The notes under the pieces were generated by a model. That model did not search any database. It had not been told where the DNA came from and was given only the letters and a program-made list of their open reading frames with translations. DNA of 38,673 nucleotides from Candidatus Bathyarchaeota archaeon (lineage in GTDB: Archaea > Thermoproteota > Bathyarchaeia > Bathyarchaeales > Bathycorpusculaceae), in contig JAGTQI010000005.1 in the NCBI GenBank assembly GCA_018396955.1, positions 1 to 38,673 on the forward strand, read 5' to 3'. The position numbers were made by a program, and so were the translations under genes. Shown piece after piece: positions 1 to 8,495 of the stretch; the first letter of the stretch is position 1, and every line of letters begins with the position of its first letter.

Positions 1-1751
1 TTAGGCTCGTACTTTATGAAGATGCTGTCAGTATCGCCATAAACAACCGTCAAGCCTTCCTCCCCAGCCATCTTAATAGCGTTCAAAATAGTGTGCCTAC
101 CCCAAGCGGTGGCGGCCTCAGCAACAGGCTTGATATACCATCTTGCGCCAATCCAGCCTGCATAACCATAAGAAGCATTCGTAATAACCTTAATCGCCTT
201 CTGTCTGGCATCCAAAACACGGTACTCAACGCTGTCTGGGGCGCACTTCCTCATCTTCGAGCGAACCTCATTCCTAACACTTATGAGATGCGACAAAACC
301 TCCTTGTAAAATCCTGGAGGCTCCTTCCTAAACCTATGCTTAACCTCTGGCGCCTCATAAACACCGCATGCTGGAATAGGCTCTTTAGGAGCCACATAAG
401 TGTCTGGTGAAAGATTATATGTTATCATAATGTTCGGATACATAGCTGCAAAGTCTAAAACGGCGATATTCTCATGTAAACCAGGCTTGGGACTAAGCAC
501 TATGGCGCCCGCATAAGGTCTATAAGGCTGCTCAACCCTCTTGGGCACAATCTCCCCAATTTTATGGGCATGCTTAATCAGGAACCATTCAACCCTAAAG
601 CCTACGGCAGCAGTTCCAACATGGTCTAGGGGCAAACCAACAAGGCTTGATAGTTGCACGGCAAAATCCATAATAGCGTTAGCTATACCCATAATACAAC
701 GAGTATTCTCCAACGAAAACCTCTTTAAAGTTTCACGCTTCGCCTTGTCATCCCAGTAATCTGCAAAATCCACATCCTCAATCAGAATGCGGTCTTTAAT
801 TTTCATAACACCAAAATAATCAGCCAAATTCTCCAAGGTCTTAACCTTAACATCTGGAAACTCGTCTGCAAAATCTAAAATGTCAACGTTCGCCCTCCCA
901 GTAATCGAAACATGCCCATAAACACTTGTGTGCGGTTCAGTTCTAGCCCTATCAATTGACAGGCGCAAACCAAGTCTCTTACAACGTTCATTAAGGTAAG
1001 CCCAATCCTGCCTATTTACTCCATAACCCACAATGATATCTGGGTCAAAACTTTGCACATAATTTATGAAAGCCTCTAATACAGGCTTATCATCCATATC
1101 CTCGCCAGCAACAAACTGTGTCTCCTCACCACTGTTGGTTGCCACCGAAATAATAACAACAGGGTTTCTATCAGGCTTCGGAGCCCCCTCACGGCTGTAA
1201 CAAATCATTGAAAAGCCTAAAATTCTTAAATTTGGCACTTCTGCCCTTTCAAAAAATTTCGGAGGAGATGTAGCCACATAAACATGGTCCACCTTTAAAT
1301 CCACATTCTCTAATTCCTCGGCGACCTCAACCTCATGCCAGCCGCATGGAACAACACCGTTGTCGATTAGATAGCGCATCGAATACCGAACATCATCTTC
1401 AAAACACTCCTTCACCCCATCAATTTTTCGAAATGCCTTAGCATACTTGGACATAACGTCTGGGTCACGACAATAAACTTTCAAGGCTTTAATTGGCTTG
1501 CCGAAAAACTTTCTTTCGACAACCTCAACCCTAACAACAAACGGAAACTCCGCCCTTCTTCTAGACTCAATTTCACCAGCAACCTTTGCAGGGTCAAATC
1601 CCTCCTCAACAATAGCGTAAAAATACGAAAGAAAACCCCTATCAACCACCAAAACCCTACTTCCGGAAGAATCTATACCCCAGAGCCACACCTCTGGCTC
1701 ATGATCCCTAACCTCATAATTCACATCCAACAACCAAAACGTAACCGTCAT
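1..1751 (-). CDS. polB: Family B DNA polymerase, partial (3' end off the left edge)
   Basis: Replicative or repair DNA polymerase. The ORF track omits it because it has no stop in the window; I translated it from the ATG at 1751 and the frame is open to base 1. Polymerase motifs are intact: region II DFAAMYPNIM, region III KVITNASYGYAGW and region I YGDTDS, so synthesis is expected. The 3'-5' exonuclease domain looks degraded. Exo I is FSMI where D-x-E is expected, Exo II keeps its Asp (NRQDW) but lacks the upstream Asn, and Exo III is FSLEN instead of YxxxD. GGTGGAG lies 5 nt upstream of the ATG and a TATA-like TTATTTAAAC lies about 40 nt upstream. About 583 residues are present; the thumb and C-terminus are missing. 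The family call is sure; the PolB subtype is not assigned. Confidence 0.95.
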   Translation of the reverse strand, partial: MTVTFWLLDVNYEVRDHEPEVWLWGIDSSGSRVLVVDRGFLSYFYAIVEEGFDPAKVAGEIESRRRAEFPFVVRVEVVERKFFGKPIKALKVYCRDPDVMSKYAKAFRKIDGVKECFEDDVRYSMRYLIDNGVVPCGWHEVEVAEELENVDLKVDHVYVATSPPKFFERAEVPNLRILGFSMICYSREGAPKPDRNPVVIISVATNSGEETQFVAGEDMDDKPVLEAFINYVQSFDPDIIVGYGVNRQDWAYLNERCKRLGLRLSIDRARTEPHTSVYGHVSITGRANVDILDFADEFPDVKVKTLENLADYFGVMKIKDRILIEDVDFADYWDDKAKRETLKRFSLENTRCIMGIANAIMDFAVQLSSLVGLPLDHVGTAAVGFRVEWFLIKHAHKIGEIVPKRVEQPYRPYAGAIVLSPKPGLHENIAVLDFAAMYPNIMITYNLSPDTYVAPKEPIPACGVYEAPEVKHRFRKEPPGFYKEVLSHLISVRNEVRSKMRKCAPDSVEYRVLDARQKAIKVITNASYGYAGWIGARWYIKPVAEAATAWGRHTILNAIKMAGEEGLTVVYGDTDSIFIKYEP

Positions 1752-1790
1752 ACACGCTCCACCCACACACGATTTAGCTTTTAACAAGCA

Positions 1791-1800
1791 GTTTAAATAA
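1791..1800 (-). promoter_or_regulatory. TATA-like box for polB
   Basis: On the minus strand this reads TTATTTAAAC, about 40 nt upstream of the polB ATG, which leaves room for a short leader carrying the GGTGGAG ribosome-binding site at 1757-1763. Call by sequence pattern and spacing only. Confidence 0.45.
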
Positions 1801-1812
1801 AGTTTCCATAAA

Positions 1813-1914
1813 TGGCGGGTCCGCCGGGATTTGAACCCGGGATCTCCGGCTTAGAAGGCCGACGCGCTCTTTGGATTAAGCATCACGCTTTTGTCCAAGC
1901 TGCGCCACGGACCC
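1813..1914 (-). tRNA. tRNA-Arg (anticodon TCT) with a probable D-loop intron and encoded CCA
   Basis: The minus strand folds as a tRNA. Acceptor arms are GGGTCCG/CGGACCC, D-stem GCGC/GCGC, anticodon stem TCGGC/GCCGG around loop CTTCTAA (anticodon TCT, Arg AGA), and T-stem CCGGG/CCCGG with TTCAAAT. Discriminator G is followed by an encoded CCA (1813-1815). Without CCA the gene is 99 nt, about 22-24 nt too long, and all the excess sits in a 34-nt D-loop. There TTGGA and TCCAA pair around AAGC/GCTT, resembling a relaxed bulge-helix-bulge. The anticodon loop itself has no intron. Exact splice sites cannot be fixed by eye. Confidence 0.9.
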
Positions 1915-1922
1915 TCCGTTGA

Positions 1923-1940
1923 CTTTTAATAATAAAAATT
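1923..1940 (-). promoter_or_regulatory. TATA-like box for tRNA-Arg
   Basis: An A/T-rich stretch reading TTTTTATTATTAAAAG on the minus strand lies about 10-26 nt upstream of the tRNA 5' end, roughly where an archaeal TATA box is expected. Call by position and composition only. Confidence 0.4.
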
Positions 1941-2042
1941 GAGAAATATAGTTTTATCTGCAACTTACATGCGTTAATAGAAAAATTTACTTAAAACTTT
2001 TAAGGACGCATTTTCTTTTCTGTTGTTAGAGGGGGAGGCGGT

Positions 2043-2423
2043 GTGTCTGAAAATAGGATAGGTGACATCCCTATTCCCCTAATAAATTACATATACCTAA
2101 TTAAGTACCGTAAGTCCCCCTATTATGATATAGTTAAACATCTTTTAATGGAGATGGAGATGCATTATGCGAGAGCTGGCAGGGAAGGATCAGAGGTTAT
2201 TTACACGGTTAACCCGAGAATGTTACATGAGGCTATTGAGGAGAAGGTGAAAAGCGAGAAAGTGACGACTGTAAATATTTGCAGAACGATTTTAGCTATA
2301 CTGTACGGTTCCAGACTGCGTGAGGACAAAGACTTCTATGTTACAACTACAAGTGGTGGAAGGAAAAACTATCACATCCGCGTTAATTCACGAACTTTAA
2401 ACACTTTGAAAAGCTTCTTGTAA
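2043..2423 (+). CDS. Small conserved-looking protein of unknown function
   Basis: 126 aa, basic, no membrane segment and no cysteine pair for a zinc site. I do not recognise a family. It starts at GTG (2043) with GGAGG 5 nt upstream and a TATA-like ACTTAAAAC near 1989-1997, so expression is credible. The predicted helices (LLMEMEMHYARAG; MLHEAIEEKVKSEKV) followed by a basic C-terminal segment (GGRKNYHIRVNSRT) could be a small winged-helix or nucleic-acid-binding fold, but that is only an impression. It converges with leuS, ending 2 nt from the leuS stop. Confidence 0.7.
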   Translation: MSENRIGDIPIPLINYIYLIKYRKSPYYDIVKHLLMEMEMHYARAGREGSEVIYTVNPRMLHEAIEEKVKSEKVTTVNICRTILAILYGSRLREDKDFYVTTTSGGRKNYHIRVNSRTLNTLKSFL

Positions 2424-2425
2424 CG

Positions 2426-5401
2426 CTACTCTATGTATATTGCGGACCGCCAAGGCCTAGCCATCTTCGCCCTATTTTTCGGGTCGTAGCGTTTCTCTTC
2501 TTCCTTTTGAATGATTATTTCTGCGTTTACCTCAGTTTCCAAAAACGTTTTTGCTGTCTCTAATATTCTGGACTCATCTACCATTCCGATCTGCATTAGT
2601 CTCTCCTTCCTTTCTTTTGGCATCTTATTAATTTCTTCAATGATTTTGCCTATGAAATCAGCTATTTCCTTAACTCCCCCTCTTCCTTTCAAATCTTCAT
2701 CTTTAAGCAATTCCTTAATTAGGCTGGCTTGTTCAACTTTTTCTTCCAAAGATTTTTCAATAGCCTTTAGGTAGGCTTTCCATTTCCACTTGGCCGCTGT
2801 GTAATAAAATATTTTTGTGGGTTTTATGCCCGTTGCTCTTATGATGTGTGCCGTATCTTCTAATAGAGTTGCAATAAATGTCTCGCTTTCTTCAGCTTTA
2901 ACATCGACTTTTGCCTCGTCAGGGTTTGGCCACTGTGCCAACGAGGCGAATCCCTTTCCACCCATTTTTTCCCAAAGCTCTTCACAGATATGAGGGGCAA
3001 AAGGTGTCAGCATCAATATTTGAGTTTTTAGCACCTCATCTAGTATGTAGGCCGTGGCGGTCTTCGGTGTTGCTTTTGCGCGTTTCAAATACCATTGTAG
3101 GTCCTGGTCTAACTCGAATAGAATTGTGTGGATTGCCTTACGCACAGCCAGTTTTTCCATGGCGTCCGTTGCCCTTTTGATGTGCTCTTGCAGTCGGCTC
3201 AGAATCCATTTATCGATGGTTGTTAGTTCTTCGTTTGAAGGCTGGCTTTTTTCGCTTGTTTCAGTTTTGGCTGTTTCAATGACAAGCTTGTAAAGCCGTT
3301 CTAGTCTGTCTCGCATTGCCCTTGCAACGGATGGGCTGAAATCTGCGTCCTGTAAAAGTTCCGCTGTTGCTAACACGCTCAGCCTTATTGGATCTGCGCC
3401 GTAGGTTGCCAGCCCTTCCCTTAAGGGTATTATGTTGCCGAAGGATTTGCTCATTTTAGCTCCTTCCATTGTGACAAGCCCGTTGGTCACTATTTGCTTC
3501 GGCCAAAGGCTTTCTGGGAATATGGCCGTATGGTTGAATATCATGAATGTTAAATGGTTTGGAATCAGCTCATGGGCTGAATGTCTGCTGTCGAGGGGGT
3601 AGAAGTATAGGAACTCTTGCCGCATCTCTTCCAAGACTTTGGCGTTTATTCCAGCTTCCTCCGCCACCTCTCCTATGTTTCCAACTCCAAGAAAGATGTA
3701 ATCGAAAACCTTGTCTGTTAGCTGGTCTGGCTGGATTTCATATTCCTTTATGTGGCGGGCTATGGTGTAGTACGCCATATATATAGTTGAGTCTGATAGG
3801 GACTCTATAATCCACTCCGGGTCCCACGGCAATCGTGTTCCCAATCCGGATTTTCTTGCACAAGCCTTTTCATGCAGCCAGTCTATCACATATTTGTATT
3901 GTGCGCGGAGTTCTTCTGGCAGTATTCTCATTTTTTCTAAGCATTTGTGGGCCAGGGCTTTCCATTCCGGTTTTCCATAATCTATAAACCACTGGTTCTC
4001 GAAGATTTTCACAACGCATTCTGTCCCGCAGCGGCACCGCACTGGCCTATTTAGGAGCTCATACATTATTGTGGCTTTTCCAGCGGCTATCAAGTCTTGC
4101 TTAACTTTTTCCTTTGCTTCCGCTACCGATAGGCCAGCGTACTTTCCAGTGTTGTTCTTCATTTTGCCGTTGTGGAACTCGTGTCTGTAAACCTCTTTTG
4201 TGGCGTCTTCAAGTTTGGGGTCTGTCTGCTCCTTTATTCCCATCTTTTTTACAACGTCTGCCGCTGGAACTTCGGAGAATTGTGGGGTTTCAATTATTGA
4301 AATGGCGTTTATGGTTTTTATCACGTCTTCCTTTAGCCCATGCTCCACAAGCCTTGACGGTTCGCTTTTGATGTTTTCTAGGGCCACATAATCGTAGGGG
4401 GCGTGTCCAGGCACCGACATTACTACGCCTGTCGCATTTTTTGGGTCGACAAAGTCTGCTGGCAGAATGTAGATTTCCTCGTTTGTGGCAGGGTTTTTAA
4501 CGAGTTTTCCTATGAGCGCTCGTCCGTCGAAGCTTTCAAGTATGGTCACTTTATGGTTCTGGTATGTCAGTTTTTCAGCACACTCTCGGCTTACTATCCA
4601 TTTTTCACCGTCAACAATGGCTTTCACATACTTTGCTTTTGGATTAAGCCAAATGTTTGTAACACCGAAAACTGTTTCTGGGCGTAGTGTGGCCGTTGGA
4701 AGGACCCACTCCCCGTGTCCGAACTTTATAAGAGTGAACTCGCCTATTTCTGGTTCCACATCGCCTTGCGTGTCATGTTGTCCCACGGGATTACCATCTT
4801 TTGGACACCAGCCTACTGGGTGACTTCCACGGGTTATGTAGCCTCTTTCGCGGAGCTTGTGGAACTGCCATTCTATGAAGCGGTTGTAGTGGGGGTCCAC
4901 AGTTGTGAACTCGCGTCTCCAGTCTATTGAATAGCCTATCTCTTTCATGCCCTCTTTAATTTCTTGGTGGAAATATCTGGCCATAGCAAGCGGTTCTGTT
5001 AACTCTTTCAACTTCTCCCTCGGAACTTTGTAAACATCTACAAAGTCGCTTACCAGATCCTCATCATTCTCCGCTAGACGTTTTGCCATGGCTAAGACCG
5101 GTGTGCCTGTGTAGTGGAAAGCCATTGGCAAAAGCACATTAAAGCCTCGCATCCGCATGTATCTAGCGTAAACATCAGCCAAAGTGTAGGTTCTCGCGTG
5201 GCCTACATGCTGCGGAGAGTTTGGGTACGGATAAGCTACTGTTATGAAAAATTTTGGCTTTGTTGGATCTGGGTTTGCCTCAAAAATTTTTGCCTTTTCC
5301 CAGCGTTTCTGCCATTTCTCTTCGATTCGCCTCAAAGTTTCCATAAAACTTTCTGAGCTGTTTTGAGGGATATTAAAGGTTTTGTCTTCACTGGAGAACA
5401 T
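2426..5401 (-). CDS. leuS: Leucyl-tRNA synthetase, archaeal type
   Basis: Charges tRNA-Leu with leucine in the cytoplasm. The 991-aa class I enzyme has PYPNSPQHVGH (HIGH signature, residues 58-68) and GAKMSKSFGN (KMSKS, about 647-656). Between them is a large CP1 editing insert with the threonine-rich TLRPETVFG and the MSVPGHAPYDYV segment, so post-transfer editing looks intact. A Cys-rich CRCGTEC sits before the catalytic core resumes. Length and layout match archaeal/eukaryotic-type LeuRS rather than bacterial. The start at 5401 is supported by GAGGGATC just upstream; an alternative ATG at residue 20 has no such site. No truncation is seen. Confidence 0.97.
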   Translation of the reverse strand: MFSSEDKTFNIPQNSSESFMETLRRIEEKWQKRWEKAKIFEANPDPTKPKFFITVAYPYPNSPQHVGHARTYTLADVYARYMRMRGFNVLLPMAFHYTGTPVLAMAKRLAENDEDLVSDFVDVYKVPREKLKELTEPLAMARYFHQEIKEGMKEIGYSIDWRREFTTVDPHYNRFIEWQFHKLRERGYITRGSHPVGWCPKDGNPVGQHDTQGDVEPEIGEFTLIKFGHGEWVLPTATLRPETVFGVTNIWLNPKAKYVKAIVDGEKWIVSRECAEKLTYQNHKVTILESFDGRALIGKLVKNPATNEEIYILPADFVDPKNATGVVMSVPGHAPYDYVALENIKSEPSRLVEHGLKEDVIKTINAISIIETPQFSEVPAADVVKKMGIKEQTDPKLEDATKEVYRHEFHNGKMKNNTGKYAGLSVAEAKEKVKQDLIAAGKATIMYELLNRPVRCRCGTECVVKIFENQWFIDYGKPEWKALAHKCLEKMRILPEELRAQYKYVIDWLHEKACARKSGLGTRLPWDPEWIIESLSDSTIYMAYYTIARHIKEYEIQPDQLTDKVFDYIFLGVGNIGEVAEEAGINAKVLEEMRQEFLYFYPLDSRHSAHELIPNHLTFMIFNHTAIFPESLWPKQIVTNGLVTMEGAKMSKSFGNIIPLREGLATYGADPIRLSVLATAELLQDADFSPSVARAMRDRLERLYKLVIETAKTETSEKSQPSNEELTTIDKWILSRLQEHIKRATDAMEKLAVRKAIHTILFELDQDLQWYLKRAKATPKTATAYILDEVLKTQILMLTPFAPHICEELWEKMGGKGFASLAQWPNPDEAKVDVKAEESETFIATLLEDTAHIIRATGIKPTKIFYYTAAKWKWKAYLKAIEKSLEEKVEQASLIKELLKDEDLKGRGGVKEIADFIGKIIEEINKMPKERKERLMQIGMVDESRILETAKTFLETEVNAEIIIQKEEEKRYDPKNRAKMARPWRSAIYIE

Positions 5402-5590
5402 GATCCCTCATATTTACACCGACAGAACAGATGCAGAGCTTCAATTAAACCTTTACTGCTCCTTAGTAAATGTGGGAGGCTGATTTAATGTTTCAGCTTT
5501 CAAGTTCAGCATGTTTCGTCTTTGATTTTAGGCTTGGCTGAATTTTCTGGTTAAGATTTCTCGTAGTCTCTCAATTGTTGCTCTATTCTC

Positions 5591-5914
5591 TCATGTGGCT
5601 CTTCTTGTTTCCAGTTCTTTGGCGGCTTCTGTGCTGCGGTTGTATTCGTCTATGGCTTTATTCGTTTGGTCTATAATGTGCTCAATCCAGTCATGTTTTT
5701 CCTTAAAGTCTTCTTCTGTTGTTATGAGCCCTATTCTGTCGCCTAAAATAAAGAGTTTTCCATCCCATAAATATCTGCTGGATTTCCATTCATGTTCAAA
5801 AATGTCTTGCCAAATGTGGTTTGGGGCGGCTTCCAATGGTAGGTCTTTTATGTAAGCGTTGTGGAAATAGCGATCTCTTTCAATTGATATTTTGCTTGCG
5901 TCAAAAGGTTTCAA
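5591..5914 (-). CDS. Unknown 107-aa protein, possibly cut short by an in-frame TGA
   Basis: Unrecognised soluble protein, rich in Trp, charged residues and helix (HIWQDIFEHEWKSSRYLWDG, then a coiled-coil-like C-terminus EHIIDQTNKAIDEYNRSTEAAKELE). It starts at TTG (5914) with AAAGGT upstream and a TATA-like AATTATATAAC further upstream. After the TGA at 5591-5593 the same frame stays open for 20 codons (ENRATIERLREILTRKFSQA) to a TAA at 5528-5530. That tail is also helical and charged, so the ancestral protein may have been about 128 aa. It stands alone between leuS and the hdrA-like gene. Confidence 0.6.
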   Translation of the reverse strand: MKPFDASKISIERDRYFHNAYIKDLPLEAAPNHIWQDIFEHEWKSSRYLWDGKLFILGDRIGLITTEEDFKEKHDWIEHIIDQTNKAIDEYNRSTEAAKELETRRAT

Positions 5915-6020
5915 AAGTTTACCTTTTTGGCTTTTTCATCCATGTCTGTGAACAGTTATATAATTATGGTTTTGCGCTTTTAATTGTTGTTATAAGGATA
6001 GCGTAACTAAAAGTTAGACG

Positions 6021-8399
6021 TTATAATTGCAGTTTCTGTCTTATGTCCTGTCGTTTTTCTTCCGCTAATGGTCCAAACTTTTTGATTCTATCTGTGAACA
6101 TTGTGAAGAGTTCTGCGGCCTTTTTGTAGACTGGCAGTGGAACGTAGCTGTATCTAAGCCTCATCGTTTCTATTCCGAAGGCTGCAAGCTCTTTGCCCAT
6201 TTCTATCATGCGTCTCTTTGTGAATTTTTCGTCTACTTCCTCGCTTCCTTCAATTACGAGCACTCCGTCTGCCCCGTAGGCAAACGCCATAAGTATCTGT
6301 TTCTTGCCGAGAATCGCCGTTGTGGGAACCGCCACTATGCGGACGTTTTCCGGATAGTTTGCGCGGTCAAGTCCCAAAAAGTCTACGCCCGTATATCCAA
6401 CATTCTTGTCGACGAAAGCTATTATTCGGATTTCTTCCGGTGTTTTGTCAGCTAAAACTCCCCTTATAGTAGCTTTTATCTGCCTCGATGTTGAGTTTTT
6501 GAAGTCTATGGCTTCTTGTGGGCATATGGGGATGCATGCGCCACAGCCAGTGCACTGGAATGGGTCTATTTTCGCTTTGCCATCTTGCATTGTTATGGCG
6601 TTTACTGGACAAATTTTTATGCATTCACCGCATCCGTTGCACAGCTCTGCGATGACGAAGGCTTTTTCTGGGCTGGTGGTTACGTACTCGCTTTTTAAGA
6701 ACAGGGCTGCCCTTGCCGCTGCGCCTAGTGCATCTGAAACTGTGTCTCTGACATCTTTTGGGCTTAAAGCGCATCCACACGCGAAAATTCCTGTAACAAG
6801 CGAGTCTACCGGGTCAAGTTTTGGATGCTTCTCTGTTATGAAACCGTCTTCGCCTAGGGCTACCTTCATTTTTTCAGCGAGTTCCTTCAAACCGTCTGGC
6901 GGAACCATGGGTGTTGCCAAAGTCACCACGTCAAATTCATCTTCTCGGGTTTCGCCTGTAAGCGTGTCTTCGGCTTGGACCACAAGCTTTCCATTATTGT
7001 TCTTCCATACTTCTGCGACTTTTCCTCTAATAAAAACTACGCCAGCTTCTTGGTCTCGCCAGTACAAGTCCTCATAGCCCTTTCCAGTCGCCCTAATATC
7101 CGTGTAATACACTGTTACGTCTATCCCTAGCATTTTTTTGAGGACAAAGGCTTGTTTAAGGGCGTACATGCAGCATATTCGGCTGCAATATGGAATGTGG
7201 TTCTTGTCCCTTGAGCCGGCGCATAAGATTATGGCGATTTTGCGGACGTCGCTTCCATCAGCCCTCTTAACATAGCCTCCTGTGGGTCCAGTTGCCGAAG
7301 TAAGCCTCTCCAAGTCCATCATTGTTATGACGTCCTTGTAAACACCGTAACCATAGTTTTCCAGTTTCCGCGGGTCGTATAGCTTGTAGCCTGTTGCCAA
7401 AATTATGGCGCCAACGTTCAAATCAACAATTTTGCCCGTATCGTTTAAGTTTATGGCTTTTGCTGGGCAGTATTGCTCGCATTTTCCACATTTTGTGCAT
7501 GCATTAAAGTCTATGGCGTAAGCAGATGGAACAGCTTGTGGAAACTCTATGTAGGCTGCTTTCCGCTGGGATAAGCCCTCATTAAACTCGTCTGGAACCG
7601 TTATGGGACAAACTTTTGCGCATACACCACAGCTTCTGCACTTCTCAACATCAACGCCTCGGGGCTTCATGAAAACTCGAACAATATAGTTTCCGGGGCG
7701 TCCGCTAATATCTTGCACCTCAGCGTATGTCAAAAGATTCACGTTTGGATTTCTCCCTACTTCAGCCATTCTTGGCGTTAAAATGCATTGGGCACAGTCT
7801 AATGTTGGGAAAACTTTTGTCAGTTTAGCCATATTTCCGCCTATGCTGGGTTTCCGCTCAACAAGGTGAACCCTATAACCCAAATATCCAAGCTGGAGGG
7901 CAGCCATTATACCAGCTATGCCGCCACCAACGATGAGAATTTCCCTTGAGCCTTTTTCACTTATCATTTCCAGAGGCTCAAGCTCGAGGCTGCGCTCGTA
8001 TCCTCCCCTAATAAGGCTTATGGCTTTCCTCGTTGCCTCGGGGTTTAGTTTTGGTCCATGAACCCATGAGTCTTGCTCCCTTATGTTTACAAATTCAAGC
8101 ATGTAGGGGTTTAGTCCAGCCCTTTCCAAAACACTTTGGAATGTGGCTAGGTGCATTCTAGGCGTGCAAGAAGCCACCACAACTCTGTCAAGGTTTTCCT
8201 TCTTTATAGCTTCGACAATCATTTCCTGGGCCGGCTTTGAGCACAAATATTTATGATATTTGGCCACGGCGACATTGTCCCAGCTTTTAACAGCTTCAAT
8301 GACAGCTTTAACGTCGACAACATCACCAATATTGCCGCCGCATTCGCATACAAAAATTCCTATGCGGGGTTTCATCGGCTCTTTTTTTTCCTCTGACAT
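6021..8399 (-). CDS. hdrA: HdrA-like flavoprotein with a cysteine-free MvhD-like tail
   Basis: Heterodisulfide reductase A-type, FAD-containing, electron-distributing subunit; 792 aa. Domains: N-terminal HdrA domain (about 12-140) with FVCECGGNIG, YLCSKP and VVASCTPR, which carry the cysteines expected for its cluster; thioredoxin-reductase-like FAD fold starting EILIVGGGIAG (about 153); an inserted two-cluster ferredoxin (about 254-311); and a C-terminal two-cluster ferredoxin (about 587-627). Residues about 655-775 align in layout with MvhD (YGADGVLVIEG) but every cluster cysteine is gone. It is divergently transcribed from the HdrC/B-type fusion at 8496, its likely partner. No hydrogenase gene is adjacent, so ferredoxin or another donor is probably used. 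Confidence 0.93.
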   Translation of the reverse strand: MSEEKKEPMKPRIGIFVCECGGNIGDVVDVKAVIEAVKSWDNVAVAKYHKYLCSKPAQEMIVEAIKKENLDRVVVASCTPRMHLATFQSVLERAGLNPYMLEFVNIREQDSWVHGPKLNPEATRKAISLIRGGYERSLELEPLEMISEKGSREILIVGGGIAGIMAALQLGYLGYRVHLVERKPSIGGNMAKLTKVFPTLDCAQCILTPRMAEVGRNPNVNLLTYAEVQDISGRPGNYIVRVFMKPRGVDVEKCRSCGVCAKVCPITVPDEFNEGLSQRKAAYIEFPQAVPSAYAIDFNACTKCGKCEQYCPAKAINLNDTGKIVDLNVGAIILATGYKLYDPRKLENYGYGVYKDVITMMDLERLTSATGPTGGYVKRADGSDVRKIAIILCAGSRDKNHIPYCSRICCMYALKQAFVLKKMLGIDVTVYYTDIRATGKGYEDLYWRDQEAGVVFIRGKVAEVWKNNNGKLVVQAEDTLTGETREDEFDVVTLATPMVPPDGLKELAEKMKVALGEDGFITEKHPKLDPVDSLVTGIFACGCALSPKDVRDTVSDALGAAARAALFLKSEYVTTSPEKAFVIAELCNGCGECIKICPVNAITMQDGKAKIDPFQCTGCGACIPICPQEAIDFKNSTSRQIKATIRGVLADKTPEEIRIIAFVDKNVGYTGVDFLGLDRANYPENVRIVAVPTTAILGKKQILMAFAYGADGVLVIEGSEEVDEKFTKRRMIEMGKELAAFGIETMRLRYSYVPLPVYKKAAELFTMFTDRIKKFGPLAEEKRQDIRQKLQL

Positions 8400-8495
8400 T
8401 TGTTGATGTCTCCAAATGGCATGATTGTTTAAACCCTTAAAAGGGAAAATGCTTTTAAAATCTTACTCTTCAACTTTCAACAAAAGTGACATAAA
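8400..8495. promoter_or_regulatory. Divergent promoter region with a palindromic element
   Basis: The 96-nt gap between two divergent redox genes holds TTTTAAAAT at 8453-8461 for the plus gene and GTTTAAAC at 8427-8434 for the minus gene, each 30-40 nt from its start codon. Between them at 8434-8445 is CCCTTaaAAGGG, a 5-bp-arm inverted repeat suitable for one repressor to control both genes. The operator role is inference. Confidence 0.45.

Noticed and set aside
6406-7077. 223-aa plus-strand ORF
   Set aside because: It lies entirely antisense to the hdrA-like gene, whose motifs are unambiguous; its Ser-rich composition is typical of a shadow frame.
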